The notes under the pieces: generated by a model | What the model was told of the DNA's origin: nothing | The model's database searches: none | What the model saw: only the letters and a program-made list of their open reading frames with translations | Source: Oppiella nova | Taxonomy: Eukaryota > Arthropoda > Arachnida > Sarcoptiformes > Oppiidae | Assembly: GCA_905397405.1 (NCBI GenBank) | Contig: CAJPVJ010000001.1 | Coordinates: 124,001-188,000 of the forward strand | Direction of reading: 5' to 3' | Length of the DNA stretch: 64,000 nt | Program-made: the position numbers and the translations under genes | Shown: positions 17,639 through 27,175 of the stretch, piece by piece | How the letters are laid out: the number at the start of each line of letters is the position of its first letter | How positions within the stretch are numbered: the first letter of the stretch is position 1

Positions 17639-18097
17639 TTATTTCACGACTTTATATTGGCTGGAAATGGCGATACGGTTCCATGTGTTGATCACAATCG
17701 CAACCCATTCAATCGCCGTGATTTCATCACTGGATAAATGCTGTGCAGCTTGTTCATAAACGCTATCTGGAAAATGTTGATTGGCAATTAAAGTGATCTC
17801 TTCAATTAAAATTAAAGCCGCACGTTCTTTTTCAGTAAAGTATTCACTTTCACGCCAAGCACTAATCAACGCAATACGATCCATTGACTCGCCCGCTTTA
17901 ATTGCATCTTGGGTATGCATACGAACACAGAAAGCACATTGGTTAATTTGCGAGGCTCTTAATTTGAGCAAATGAGAGAATCCAACATCAAGCCCAGCTT
18001 GCTGAACTTTTTGCATAGATAAGTTTTCAAGCTCGATGACCGTTTTATATAGTTCTGGGGCAGTCTTACCAAGGTTTACACGTTGCATAGTTGTCAT
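17639..18097 (-). CDS. AhpD-like / carboxymuconolactone decarboxylase family protein
   Basis: 152 residues, all-helical. The CxxCxxxH redox motif of AhpD-type alkylhydroperoxidases is at Cys54, Cys57, His61 (CAFCVRMH), followed by the conserved DAIKAGES and FTEKERAAL. Such proteins reduce peroxides with the two Cys, using a dithiol partner. Real decarboxylase activity is unlikely because of the CxxC. It stands alone, convergent to the HdeD-like gene. Nothing nearby identifies its reductant. Confidence 0.82.
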   Translation of the reverse strand: MTTMQRVNLGKTAPELYKTVIELENLSMQKVQQAGLDVGFSHLLKLRASQINQCAFCVRMHTQDAIKAGESMDRIALISAWRESEYFTEKERAALILIEEITLIANQHFPDSVYEQAAQHLSSDEITAIEWVAIVINTWNRIAISSQYKVVK

Positions 18098-18187
18098 TTC
18101 TTTAGTCTTAATTATGAATTTATTAGTTTATCTATACTCGAAAAATCGTTATGTTAATTTTTGAATCTCACCAAAATGCATTTGCTC

Positions 18188-19324
18188 ATGTCTAAAGTTT
18201 TTGTTCTTGCGCCTGACTCATTTAAAGAAAGTATGACAGCCGAACAAGCCTGTTTTGCAATGCAACGTGGCATTGAAAAAGTCATTGCTGATGCACAGTT
18301 TATTCATGTACCTATGGCAGATGGTGGCGAGGGAACAGTCGATGCTTTGGTCGCTGCACGAAGTGGTCGAAAAGTATATATTGAGGTCACTGGTCCATTG
18401 GCTCAGCAACGAATATCGACCTATTGGGGATTAATTGATAGCGGTCAAACGGCTGTTATAGAAATGGCGCTGGCAAACGGTATTCATCTGATCGAGAAGT
18501 CTCAACGCAATCCTTTAATTACATCAACTCTGGGTACAGGGGAAATGATCAAAGCCGCTTTGGATTTGGGTGTTGGTAAAATCATTATTGGTCTGGGTGG
18601 TAGTGTTACCAATGATGCTGGTGCCGGGATGGCACAGGCTTTAGGGGCAAAATTTTTAGATGAAAACAACCACCCTGTAGAAGTGGGTGGTGGGCAGCTT
18701 CAGCAGATCAAAAGCATTGATATTTCACAACTCGATGCGCGTTTAAAAGCGACTGAGATTATTATTGCCAGTGATGTAAACAATCCGTTATGTGGTCCAA
18801 ATGGTGCTTCTTTTATTTTTGCGCCACAGAAAGGAGCAACTGCTGAGATGGTTGGGATCTTAGATCAAAACCTTGATCATTTTGCTGCGTTGGTGAAACA
18901 ACAATTGAATGTTGATGTTGCAAATGTACAGGGTGCTGGTGCTGCAGGCGGTTTGGGTTTCGGACTTATGGCTTTTACAGGAGCAAAAATACGCTCTGGT
19001 GTAGAAATTGTGATTAAAGAAACCCAACTTGAGGAAAAAATTGCACAAGCGGATTATGTGTTTACTGGTGAGGGCGGTATTGATTTTCAAACCAAGTTTG
19101 GCAAAACGCCTTTTGGGGTGGCGCAAGTTGCCAAGCAGTTGAATAAACCTGTGATTGCTTTTGCAGGGCATATCGGTGAAGGCGTCGATGAGCTTTATGC
19201 AGAAGGCTTTAGTGCAATTTTTGGAATAGTTGATGGTGCATGTGATTTAGCAACAGCATTAAAGCATGGTGAGCAAAATTTAGAACGCTGTTGTGAGAGT
19301 GTGGCACGGTTGTTAAGATTATAG
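18188..19324 (+). CDS. Glycerate kinase
   Basis: 378 residues from ATG 18188, matching the 375-380 of the GarK/GlxK family, which phosphorylates D-glycerate with ATP. Family motifs are APDSFKESMTAEQA at the N-terminus, PMADGGEGTVDA near residue 45, GLGGSVTNDAGAGMAQALG near 135 and GEGGIDFQT near 295. In-frame starts at 18161 (TTG) and 18176 exist, but the domain begins at 18188. No glyoxylate or glucarate genes lie beside it, so the pathway it serves here is open, and whether the product is 2- or 3-phosphoglycerate is not visible. Confidence 0.9.
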   Translation: MSKVFVLAPDSFKESMTAEQACFAMQRGIEKVIADAQFIHVPMADGGEGTVDALVAARSGRKVYIEVTGPLAQQRISTYWGLIDSGQTAVIEMALANGIHLIEKSQRNPLITSTLGTGEMIKAALDLGVGKIIIGLGGSVTNDAGAGMAQALGAKFLDENNHPVEVGGGQLQQIKSIDISQLDARLKATEIIIASDVNNPLCGPNGASFIFAPQKGATAEMVGILDQNLDHFAALVKQQLNVDVANVQGAGAAGGLGFGLMAFTGAKIRSGVEIVIKETQLEEKIAQADYVFTGEGGIDFQTKFGKTPFGVAQVAKQLNKPVIAFAGHIGEGVDELYAEGFSAIFGIVDGACDLATALKHGEQNLERCCESVARLLRL

Positions 19325-19511
19325 GGTTGTTTTTATTATCGAAGCTCTCCTTTAATCTCTGCTATGGGTGATAAATTTTATTGTCTTGAATTTTTCTTCA
19401 TTGGTATGTCCTGATTTAAGCGTCAATTCACGACTTGATTCTTGGGTTAAAATGCATAATTTCACTATAGCTCTGCTAAACTAGCAGCCATCCATAAAAT
19501 GATGAGTGAAA

Positions 19512-21503
19512 ATGAGTTTAGCCAACCTGATTGATGAATTAAACCCTCAACAAAAACAAGCTGCTACGACTGAAACAAAACATAGTCTAGTTCTTGCTGG
19601 GGCAGGTTGTGGCAAAACCAAAACCATTGTGGCACGAGCTGCATATCTCATTGATCAAGGCATTCCTGCCAATCAAATCCAAATTTTGACATTTACCCGC
19701 CGTTCTGCCAGCGAGATTGTGGCGCGGGTAGAGCTTGCTTTAGGTGATCAGGCCAAAGGGTTACGCGCATCTACATTTCATACCTTTTGCATGTATTTAC
19801 TCAGACGCGTGCCAAAAGCTTTTGGATTAGATCAATTTTCGATCATAGATCGTGATGATCAATTGATGTTGTTCCGTTTGATTCGTGGAAAGGATGATAA
19901 AAAGAATCCCAACGCCTTACCTAAACCACAACAGCTTTGTGATTTATATTCCTTTGCACGCAATACTCGGCAAAAACTAAGTTTGGCTTTAGAAAAGCAA
20001 CTGCCTGAGTTTTTAGACAATAAAGAGCAAATCGCTGAAATCATGAAAGAGTACGAAATCCGTAAGCGGGCACGTAGTTTTCTAGATTACGATGATATTC
20101 TCGCCGTGGTTGCATCTGCTTTGGCGCAGTCCGATGGTTTAGCGGATTATGTTGCGGGCTTATGCCAGTACATGCTAGTTGATGAAATGCAAGATACCAA
20201 TCCTTTGCAGTGGGCAATTCTTGAACCATTAAAAGATAAAACATCACTGTTCTGCGTGGGGGACGATGCACAGTCGATTTATGGTTTTCGTGGTGCGGAT
20301 TTTGAAAATATCCACCATTTTAAAGAGCGTGTGCCAGATGCAGAGATTTTCAAATTAGAAAAAAATTATCGTTCTACTCAAGAAATTTTAGATTTTTCCA
20401 ACTGGTTACTCGATCAAAGTTCGATTCATTACGATAAAAAACTGGAAGCTTATCGTGGTGATGGTATTAAACCGCGAATGCATGTTTTTCCAAACGAGTT
20501 TGATGAAGCAAAATGGATCGCGATCGACATCAAAGAGCGGCATTTATTGGAAGGTTCAGCTTGGCATGACCATATGGTGTTGGTGCGCTCAGCCTTTGCG
20601 GCAAGACATATTGAGGCTGCTTTTATCCAAGCCAATGTTCCCTACCGATTTATTGGAGGGATGAAGTTACTTGAAACAGCGCATGTCAAAGACTTATTGA
20701 GTTTATTGCGTGTTATTGCTAATCCATTGGATGATATTGCGTGGATGCGGTTTTTAACCTTATGGAATGGCGTGGGCGACGTCGGTGCGAGTAAGCTGGC
20801 GCAACAGCTCTTACTGGATGCAGATATTGAGAAAATTACAGAAAAATTAGAGAAGTTTGGGCGCATTCCTGACAATACATTGCTGATTATGAAGCAAATG
20901 AGTGTATTAAAAACCGAAGTTGAAGCCTGTGTGAAACTCGGTGTAGAGGCTATTCTCAACCAACTTGAAGAAAACTATGCCAAAAAAGATTGGCATAAAC
21001 GGGTGGGTGATTTTGATCTGGTCAAGCAACTGGCGTCTAAACATACCCAACTGAGCGAGTTCTTAGAAGAATATGTACTTGACCCTGTTTCAATCAGTGA
21101 AATTGAGCGTCAGTCGCAAGATGATGTGGTAACTTTAATTACCATCCATTCTGCTAAAGGTACAGAACAAAAGGTTTGCTATGTGGCAAATGTCTCTGCT
21201 GGACAGTACCCAAATGCACGTGCGCAAGGCAATTTCGATGAAGTTGAAGAAGAGCGCCGTGTACTTTATGTGGCTTTAACACGTGCTCAAAATGAACTTA
21301 TTCTAACCAAACAAAATTTAAGTTTTTGGGCACATACGCAAACAGATGAACAAGGTCGTAAGATTGAAAGTTATTTTCTCAATGATTTAACTCGAAATTT
21401 ATGTAGCACAGAAACCCACTATAGACAGCGAGAGCAAACTGTAAAAAGTGCCCTAATCGAGCGTCGGGCGATTAATTTAGATTTTGGTATAGATCTAGAT
21501 TAA
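19512..21503 (+). CDS. UvrD/Rep-type superfamily 1 DNA helicase
   Basis: 663 residues. Motif I (AGAGCGKTKT) near residue 30, Q-like motif NPQQKQAA before it, motif Ia TFTRRSASEI, motif II DEMQDTNPLQ near residue 220, motif III GDDAQSIYGFRGA, motif IV NYRS, and motifs V-VI HSAKGTEQKV and VALTRAQNEL are all present. It is close in length to Rep but differs in sequence, and the Walker B reads DEMQ rather than DEFQ. The gene has an ATG at 19512 with a GTG two codons before. Role in replication restart or repair is a family inference; a chromosomal uvrD or rep cannot be distinguished here. Confidence 0.85.
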   Translation: MSLANLIDELNPQQKQAATTETKHSLVLAGAGCGKTKTIVARAAYLIDQGIPANQIQILTFTRRSASEIVARVELALGDQAKGLRASTFHTFCMYLLRRVPKAFGLDQFSIIDRDDQLMLFRLIRGKDDKKNPNALPKPQQLCDLYSFARNTRQKLSLALEKQLPEFLDNKEQIAEIMKEYEIRKRARSFLDYDDILAVVASALAQSDGLADYVAGLCQYMLVDEMQDTNPLQWAILEPLKDKTSLFCVGDDAQSIYGFRGADFENIHHFKERVPDAEIFKLEKNYRSTQEILDFSNWLLDQSSIHYDKKLEAYRGDGIKPRMHVFPNEFDEAKWIAIDIKERHLLEGSAWHDHMVLVRSAFAARHIEAAFIQANVPYRFIGGMKLLETAHVKDLLSLLRVIANPLDDIAWMRFLTLWNGVGDVGASKLAQQLLLDADIEKITEKLEKFGRIPDNTLLIMKQMSVLKTEVEACVKLGVEAILNQLEENYAKKDWHKRVGDFDLVKQLASKHTQLSEFLEEYVLDPVSISEIERQSQDDVVTLITIHSAKGTEQKVCYVANVSAGQYPNARAQGNFDEVEEERRVLYVALTRAQNELILTKQNLSFWAHTQTDEQGRKIESYFLNDLTRNLCSTETHYRQREQTVKSALIERRAINLDFGIDLD

Positions 21504-21589
21504 ACTATAGCAATCGTTTTTCATTCAAAAAGTAGGTAGGCGAGTGCTTTTTGATGTTTTTTGCCTCGTTTATATTTTAAGGTTGTGAG

Positions 21590-21841
21590 ATGAAAATTTT
21601 AGTTCGTAATTTAGAACGTACTGTAACTGAAGCTGAATTGTTAGAGTTATTTAAGCAATACGGTACAGTAGATACTTGTACTTTAGTACTCGATGCGGCA
21701 ACAGGTAAATCGAAAGGTTTTGCTTTTGTTGAAATGCCACATGGTAGAGAAGCAGTTAAAGCGATTAAAGGTTTAAATACCTTGCGCTTACATGGTCATG
21801 GAATTCGTGTAAAAGCAGCGGAAGATAAGCCAGAAGCATAA
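21590..21841 (+). CDS. Small RRM RNA-binding protein
   Basis: 83 residues, one RNA recognition motif. RNP2 is ILVRNL at residues 3-8 and RNP1 is KGFAFVEM near residue 43, with the aromatic residues that stack on RNA. The size and layout match the single-RRM proteins of gammaproteobacteria and cyanobacteria. TAAGG lies 8-10 bases before the ATG. It is followed at once by a terminator. Targets are unknown. Confidence 0.9.
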   Translation: MKILVRNLERTVTEAELLELFKQYGTVDTCTLVLDAATGKSKGFAFVEMPHGREAVKAIKGLNTLRLHGHGIRVKAAEDKPEA

Positions 21842-21855
21842 TTGGCAGATAGTCT

Positions 21856-21883
21856 AAGGAGCATTTATTGCTCCTTTTTTTTA
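21856..21883 (+). terminator. Terminator after the RRM gene
   Basis: Arms AAGGAGCA and TGCTCCTT with a short loop and a run of eight or more T, 14 bases past the stop codon. Confidence 0.88.
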
Positions 21884-22063
21884 TTTTAGTATTTAAATAA
21901 TCTCGTCAAACCATGATAAAAATAAAAACTTAAATTGATATTCTTGCAAAAACGAGCGCTATCTATTTTATTGACATACAACATGGATAAAATTCATTGT
22001 GATTTTTGTTCAATAAAGATTAAGCTAAGACTGTAAAGAATGCCAAAATCTTAGGGAACTTCC

Positions 22064-22567
22064 ATGTCACGTGTAGCTCGCTTTCATGCAGACCGTACCA
22101 ATCAAAAACTTTATTTTGCTCGTCTTGCATGTATGCAGGGAGAACAAACTGAAAATGTTCAACAAGCTCAAGCACATCGTGAAGCAGCAGTATTTCATTT
22201 ACATGGCGCGGTTTTAGCATTTCTGCAAGAGTTGGTACGTTATTACCGTTTAAATGATTTTTCCCCAACCTTAAAGTCAATCGAAGAAAATATGGCGGCT
22301 AAAGGACAAGTCTCACCAGAAGTTTTAGTGATGCAAAAATTAGCCAAAGAAGGATTTATTGCTGAACTCAAAAGAGCGTATCGACTTTGTCAATATGCAC
22401 CTGAACCAAGTGCGCCAGAACCAGAGGATGAAACATCATCAAACTTAATTATCAAAGTGACGCAAACACCACAAGCTTGGTTGCCTGATACAAAGATTTT
22501 AAGAGAGTGGCACCGAGATTTATCGCAACTTATTGATGGTTTTCGTAATGAAATGGTTGAATTCTGA
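22064..22567 (+). CDS. DUF6586-like hypothetical protein
   Basis: 167 residues, predicted mostly helical and soluble. The N-terminal part (RTNQKLYFARLA, then HREAAVFHLHGAVLAFLQEL) resembles the Pseudomonas DUF6586 proteins as I remember them. The last 70 residues are Pro/Glu-rich and then helical (REWHRDLSQLIDGFRNEM). Function unknown. The next gene follows after about 110 bases on the same strand. Confidence 0.7.
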   Translation: MSRVARFHADRTNQKLYFARLACMQGEQTENVQQAQAHREAAVFHLHGAVLAFLQELVRYYRLNDFSPTLKSIEENMAAKGQVSPEVLVMQKLAKEGFIAELKRAYRLCQYAPEPSAPEPEDETSSNLIIKVTQTPQAWLPDTKILREWHRDLSQLIDGFRNEMVEF

Positions 22568-22675
22568 TCTTTTTGATCAGATATACTTGAAATTTTGTTT
22601 TAAATGACTATATAAAATATCTACAAGATGCAAAGTGCATTCAGCACCTTGCCCCATGTTGAGCATGGAGGATTT

Positions 22676-22954
22676 ATGTCTATCGAACAGTTAAAAGAGT
22701 TATTTGGAAATCAGGAAGCTATTTTGGAGTTGGTACAGCTCGAAAGTGGGGAGCTGGCACTGCGTAATGCAGGTTCTGAAAAAGAGCCCTTGGTCACTAT
22801 TCAATTTAATGAAGAAGTGAAAGCATTACTGGGTGATCAAACGCCAGCGATTGCACAACAGATGATTCAGGCTGCATTATTTGCGTTACTTGAAAAACAG
22901 GCAGATGAATGGCACGCTGAAGTTGTTGATGAACAACCAAAATTTATGAGCTAG
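22676..22954 (+). CDS. Small acidic hypothetical protein
   Basis: 92 residues from ATG 22676, chosen because GGAG lies 5 bases before it; an in-frame ATG at 22628 has no such site. Acidic, no Cys, no membrane segment. Beta-strand-like repeats (ELVQLESGELALRN, EPLVTIQFN) precede a long amphipathic helix. I do not recognise the family. It sits behind the DUF6586-like gene and may be coexpressed with it. Confidence 0.65.
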   Translation: MSIEQLKELFGNQEAILELVQLESGELALRNAGSEKEPLVTIQFNEEVKALLGDQTPAIAQQMIQAALFALLEKQADEWHAEVVDEQPKFMS

Positions 22955-22984
22955 TGATTTCATTTATTCTAGAATAAATACAAT

Positions 22985-23009
22985 AAACGCACTTTCGAGT
23001 GCGTTTTTC
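22985..23009 (+). terminator. Hairpin terminator
   Basis: Arms AAACGCACTC-like left arm (AAACGCACT) and AGTGCGTTT with loop TTCG and a trailing T run, downstream of the small acidic protein gene. Confidence 0.85.
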
Positions 23010-23072
23010 TTTGTAGGTAAATAACCTGACATACGCAAATGGCGTCAAATTCTAGAAGTTTTAAATCTTTTG

Positions 23073-23100
23073 TTAGATGGGGCGATGATGCCCCATCCAA
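23073..23100. repeat. GC-rich hairpin in an intergenic region
   Basis: Arms TTAGATGGGGC and GCCCCATCCAA with a 6-base loop pair almost perfectly and have no T run, so it is not a standard terminator. A second dyad (ACCACGACT at about 23133 and AGTCGTGTGGT at about 23165) follows. The region lies beyond the 3' end of the Kef-type antiporter gene. What it does is not clear. Confidence 0.5.
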
Positions 23101-23177
23101 CATCGTTATCGATACCATTACATAAAGGAAGCACCACGACTTTCCAAGGTCCACAAAGAACAGTCGTGTGGTTTTAG

Positions 23178-23207
23178 CTACGTTTTAAAGATCTACGTTT
23201 TAAAGAT
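23178..23207. repeat. Tandem 15-base repeat
   Basis: The unit CTACGTTTTAAAGAT occurs twice with no gap, at 23178-23192 and 23193-23207, immediately past the stop codon of the Kef-type antiporter gene. It looks like a simple duplication. Confidence 0.8.
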
Positions 23208-23216
23208 GACCCGAAT

Positions 23217-24935
23217 TCAATGTGTTGGTTCATGATGATGAGCAATTTGGATCTGGTTTAAAATATGATTACTCATGTTTTTCGCCATTTCCTCTTTTGC
23301 ATAATAGACTTCACCGACATTGTCTTTACGGATCACTTCAGCTTCTTCTTTATTTTCAGCACAGACTAACACTTGAATTTCTGGATTAAGCAGCTTGGCT
23401 GTATCGACAATTTTATGAATATCTACAATATCCATCGGTGAAATCACCAATAGTCGTGCATGTTGGATATGGGCTTGAATCAAAACACTGGGTTCTGTTG
23501 CTCGACCAGAAACCGCAGCGATGCCTTTTTCACGCAAATTCTCTACAATTTCGCGGTTCTCTTCAGCGATGACCACTTTGATGCCATCATCCATCAATGT
23601 TTTGGTAATACGACGTCCGACTTCACCATGACCAACAATCACCACTTGATCACGTAAATACGCTTGATCAACTTCATCTGGAAGCATTGCCAATGGGTCA
23701 CCGCTACGCTCAAGTAAGCGCGCCAAATGCGAACGCTCACGGATCCAGTTTTGCACAGGTTCGATCGCAGAAAATAGAAATGAATTGAGGGTGATAGAAA
23801 ATAAAGCACCCGCTAAGATTAAGTTTTGCGCTTCAGGGCTAAGTAATCCCAGTGACAAGCCTAAGGTTGCCAGAATAAAGGAGAACTCTCCAATTTGTGC
23901 CAAACTGGCGCCCACTGTTAATGCTGTATTGATGGGATAACGGAAAAATAACACCAATGCCATCGCTGCCAGCGTCTTACCAATCATAATAATGGCAATG
24001 ACTGCTAAAATATGCAGAGGCTGTTCCACAATAATACGTGGATCAAATAACATCCCGACAGAAACGAAGAACAAAATCGAGAAAATTTCGCGTAAAGGTA
24101 AGGTTTCTTCTTCTGCACGATGACTAAAATCTGATTCTTTAACCACCATTCCGGCAAAGAACGCTCCAAGTGCCATAGAAACGCCGAAGATTGCGTATGA
24201 GCCATAAGCGATTGAAACTGCTGCTGCGACTACGGTTAAAGTAAAAAGCTCTCTAGAGCCTAAACGTGCCACATATTGCATAATCATTGGCACAAGGCGT
24301 TTGCCAATGATGAGCATAAAGGCGATAAAACCAGTTACTTTTAATAGGGTGATGCCGAGTGTTAACCAAATGTTTTGATCAGATTCATGTCCTGCAATAG
24401 GATGTCCGCCTAAAAGTACAGCTGTTGCAGGCAGTAGAACCAAGACTAAAACCATGACCAGATCTTCGACCAGCAACCAGCCAACGGCAATCTTACCATT
24501 CACCGAGTTAAGTAGCCCTTTGTCACCTAATGCTTTGAGTAAAACCACCGTACTTGCACAGGATAAACTTAAGCCAAAGACCAGTGCAGAACCAAAGCTC
24601 CAGCCCCAAAAGATGGAAACTGCCATACCCAGTAAGGTCGCAACCGCGATTTGTAAAATTGCACCAGGGAGGGCAATTTTTCGGACTTGCATTAAATCGT
24701 TGAGGGAAAAATGCATCCCGACACCGAACATCAAGAACATGACGCCTAATTCAGCAAGCTGATTGGCCAGCGCGATGTCTGCAACAACACCTGGGGTATT
24801 GGGGCTGATGATAATTCCCGCAATTAAATAACCAATCAAAGGTGGCAGGCGTAATCGTGCAGCGATATAGCCAAAGATCAGGGCTATACCAAAACCAACT
24901 GCAAGTAAAATAATCAGATCTACATCATGAGGCAC
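23217..24935 (-). CDS. Kef-type monovalent cation:proton antiporter (CPA2, YbaL-like)
   Basis: 572 residues. About twelve hydrophobic segments fill residues 5-390 (GYIAARLRLPPLIGYLIAGI at the start; FFAGMVVKESDFSHRAEEE in the middle), the Na+/H+-exchanger fold of CPA2. A TrkA-N (RCK) NAD-binding domain begins near residue 413 with VVIVGHGEVGR and the acidic VVIAEENRE. Such proteins exchange K+ or Na+ for H+ under ligand control. It is closest in layout to YbaL. No KefF/KefG partner is next to it, which speaks against a glutathione-gated KefB/C. Confidence 0.88.
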   Translation of the reverse strand: MPHDVDLIILLAVGFGIALIFGYIAARLRLPPLIGYLIAGIIISPNTPGVVADIALANQLAELGVMFLMFGVGMHFSLNDLMQVRKIALPGAILQIAVATLLGMAVSIFWGWSFGSALVFGLSLSCASTVVLLKALGDKGLLNSVNGKIAVGWLLVEDLVMVLVLVLLPATAVLLGGHPIAGHESDQNIWLTLGITLLKVTGFIAFMLIIGKRLVPMIMQYVARLGSRELFTLTVVAAAVSIAYGSYAIFGVSMALGAFFAGMVVKESDFSHRAEEETLPLREIFSILFFVSVGMLFDPRIIVEQPLHILAVIAIIMIGKTLAAMALVLFFRYPINTALTVGASLAQIGEFSFILATLGLSLGLLSPEAQNLILAGALFSITLNSFLFSAIEPVQNWIRERSHLARLLERSGDPLAMLPDEVDQAYLRDQVVIVGHGEVGRRITKTLMDDGIKVVIAEENREIVENLREKGIAAVSGRATEPSVLIQAHIQHARLLVISPMDIVDIHKIVDTAKLLNPEIQVLVCAENKEEAEVIRKDNVGEVYYAKEEMAKNMSNHILNQIQIAHHHEPTH

Positions 24936-25072
24936 TAAATACTCCTTAAATCTTCAGGAGAAATCATTCAAAAAATCATTTCTTAAGGTAATGACTTTGT
25001 ATAAAGCCATATAAAATGCACAATCAGTGCCAAATTCGCTAAAGAGTTTAACAAGTCGAAGAAAAAAAAGGC

Positions 25073-25099
25073 AAAAAAAACGACCCAAATGGATCGTAT
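25073..25099 (-). terminator. rpmBG terminator
   Basis: On the minus strand ACGATCC and GGGTCGT (one G-T pair) form a stem with an ATTT loop, followed by eight T. It lies 20 bases past the rpmG stop codon. Confidence 0.75.
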
Positions 25100-25117
25100 T
25101 TTTTAAGAAAACTAAAA

Positions 25118-25273
25118 TTATTTAATTTTAGCTTCTTTGAAGATTACGTGTTGACGGATTTTTGGATCAAATTTTTTGATTTCCATTTTTTCCGGCATAG
25201 TACGTTTGTTCTTAGTAGTGGTATAGAAATAACCTGTACCAGCAGTAGAAACTAAGCGAATTTTATCACGCAT
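25118..25273 (-). CDS. rpmG: 50S ribosomal protein L33
   Basis: 51 residues beginning [14 protein letters not shown], followed by the typical FYTTTKNKR and ending [10 protein letters not shown]. This is the full length of a Cys-free L33, the zinc-independent form, because the four zinc-binding Cys of the other paralogue are absent. It is preceded by AAGGAGT on the minus strand and lies 12 bases after rpmB, so the two form the standard rpmB-rpmG operon. Confidence 0.97.
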   Translation of the reverse strand: MRDKIRLVSTAGTGYFYTTTKNKRTMPEKMEIKKFDPKIRQHVIFKEAKIK

Positions 25274-25285
25274 GGTTCAGACTCC

Positions 25286-25522
25286 TTAGATCTTTTGACC
25301 TTGAGCACGAAGGTCAGCAACAACCTTTTCAATGCCCAATTTGTCGATAATACGCATACCTTTAGTGGTTAGACGAAGACGTACAAAACGTTTTTCGCTT
25401 TCTAACCAGAAACGGTGGTGATGCAGGTTCGGCTCGAACCGGCGTTTAGTTTTGTTGTTGGCGTGTGAGACGTTGTTACCAACGACTGGACGCTTGCCGG
25501 TAACTTGGCAAACCTTAGACAT
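25286..25522 (-). CDS. rpmB: 50S ribosomal protein L28
   Basis: 78 residues, starting [20 protein letters not shown] and carrying the basic [13 protein letters not shown] segment; exactly the proteobacterial length. One Cys (residue 5) and no CxxC, so this is the zinc-free form. First gene of the rpmB-rpmG operon on the minus strand. Confidence 0.97.
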
Positions 25523-25611
25523 GGTGTAACTCCATTGATTTAGCCAACAGCAAATCTGTATGGCCAGTCAAAATAAAACGGATTGAATTCATTCAAGGGG
25601 CGTTTTATACC

Positions 25612-25642
25612 AAAATTCCGCTTAAAAGACAAGCGGAATTCG
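25612..25642 (-). terminator. Terminator of the aldehyde dehydrogenase gene
   Basis: On the minus strand AATTCCGCTT and AAGCGGAATT form a perfect 10-base stem with a 7-base loop and are followed by TTTTGG. A second dyad, CATGATCT and AGATCATG at 25654-25677, lies just before it. Both fall between the aldehyde dehydrogenase stop and rpmB, so the region also holds the rpmB promoter. Confidence 0.65.
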
Positions 25643-25687
25643 TCAAAACGCAACATGATCTAATTTGATAGATCATGCCTTGATCAG

Positions 25688-27148
25688 TTAGCGTAAGAAA
25701 GTTTTCTCTAAAATCTTATTTAGGGCTTTGTCATAAGGCGCTAATATGAATTTTAAGCTAAATAGCTTAGGAATAGACATTACTGAACGCTCATGTGATA
25801 AACCAAAGAAACCTTCTGGGCCATGATATTTGCCCATGCCAGATGCACCAACGCCACCAAATGGTAAATCGTCTTGTGCAACATGGGTAACTACGGCATT
25901 TTGACCGAAATGCCCAGAATGGGTACGTTGAGAAACGTATTCTGCGCGGGCATTGTCAAAGTCGAAATAGTATAAAGCAAGTGGACGCGGTCTGCCATTA
26001 ATAAAGTCAATTACATCGTCAATTTGATCATATTCCATAATTGGAAGCACTGGACCAAAGATTTCATTCTTCATAATGTCCATTGTCGGTAGAACACCTG
26101 TTAAGAATGTTGGGGCAATTTTACGTACACTCGCTAATTCTTCATTTTGAGGATTGATTTCAATCAACTCAGCGCCTTGTTGACGTGCATCCTCTAAATA
26201 ACCTTGAACACGGTTGTACTGCTTATCGTTGATAATGCTGGTGTAATCTTGATTATCACGAATCGTCGGGTACATTGTTGTTGCAGCTTGTTTAAAGCTT
26301 TCAATAAACTCGGCAGTTTTTCCTCGAGGTAGGAACATATAGTCTGGTGCTACACAGGTTTGACCAGAGTTCCACAATTTACCAAAAGCAATACGTTCAG
26401 CGACCAGATTGAGATCGCTTGAAGGATGTACGATTACAGGTGATTTACCACCAAGCTCAAGAATAACAGGCACTAGATTTTCGGCAGCAGCAGACATCAC
26501 GGTTTTACCGACATTGGTAGAGCCAGTAAAAATGATTTTATCGAATGCTAAATGTGAAAATGCATCGGAAATTTGACCACCGCCATTCACCACGGCAACC
26601 AATTCTTGTGGAAATGCTTCTGAGAGTGCATTTTCAAGTACGAAGCCAAAATTAGAAGATGAACTTGAAATTTTGAGTATTGCGTGATTTCCAGCAGCCA
26701 GTGCACAAATCAGTGGGCCAACAGAAAGCAATAATGGATAGTTCCATGGTGCAATAATTCCAATCACACCTAAAGGCTGATATTGCACCCAAGCTTTGGC
26801 TGGTTGGTGTAAGATAGACACATGGCGCTTAGATGGTTTCATCCATGCTGTTAAATGCTTGCTATAATATTTAATTTGTTCTAAACATGTGAGTAGTTCA
26901 CCAATTTTAGTTTCGCTGATTGAACGATTGCCGTAGTCTTGATTGATTGCTTCTGCAAATTGATCTTGGTATTTTACCAGAACTTTCTTTAAGCGAGCTA
27001 AACGTTCAATACGTTCCTTTGCTGTAGGAACAGGGTAGCGTTGATAAGCGACTTTCTGTTGTTCAAGAATGTCATGCATACGTTGAACTTCAGGTGAGTA
27101 AGAAGTCATTGAATTTGTTTTTGTATGACTGTTCATGACAAACACCAT
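25688..27148 (-). CDS. Aldehyde dehydrogenase (coniferyl aldehyde dehydrogenase-like)
   Basis: 486 residues. NAD(P)-dependent aldehyde dehydrogenase with the catalytic Cys in GKLWNSGQTCVAPDY near residue 290, the general base Glu in LELGGKSP near 255, and the GSTNVGKTVM cofactor motif near 230. The last 35 residues, FSLKFILAPYDKALNKILEK, form an extra helix as in the coniferyl or fatty-aldehyde type, which may associate with membrane. Start is uncertain: ATG at 27148 or the ATG at 27136 four codons on. Divergent from a TetR regulator that very likely represses it. Confidence 0.87.
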   Translation of the reverse strand: MVFVMNSHTKTNSMTSYSPEVQRMHDILEQQKVAYQRYPVPTAKERIERLARLKKVLVKYQDQFAEAINQDYGNRSISETKIGELLTCLEQIKYYSKHLTAWMKPSKRHVSILHQPAKAWVQYQPLGVIGIIAPWNYPLLLSVGPLICALAAGNHAILKISSSSSNFGFVLENALSEAFPQELVAVVNGGGQISDAFSHLAFDKIIFTGSTNVGKTVMSAAAENLVPVILELGGKSPVIVHPSSDLNLVAERIAFGKLWNSGQTCVAPDYMFLPRGKTAEFIESFKQAATTMYPTIRDNQDYTSIINDKQYNRVQGYLEDARQQGAELIEINPQNEELASVRKIAPTFLTGVLPTMDIMKNEIFGPVLPIMEYDQIDDVIDFINGRPRPLALYYFDFDNARAEYVSQRTHSGHFGQNAVVTHVAQDDLPFGGVGASGMGKYHGPEGFFGLSHERSVMSIPKLFSLKFILAPYDKALNKILEKTFLR

Positions 27149-27175
27149 TTACGAATAGGTTAATATAATATAATT

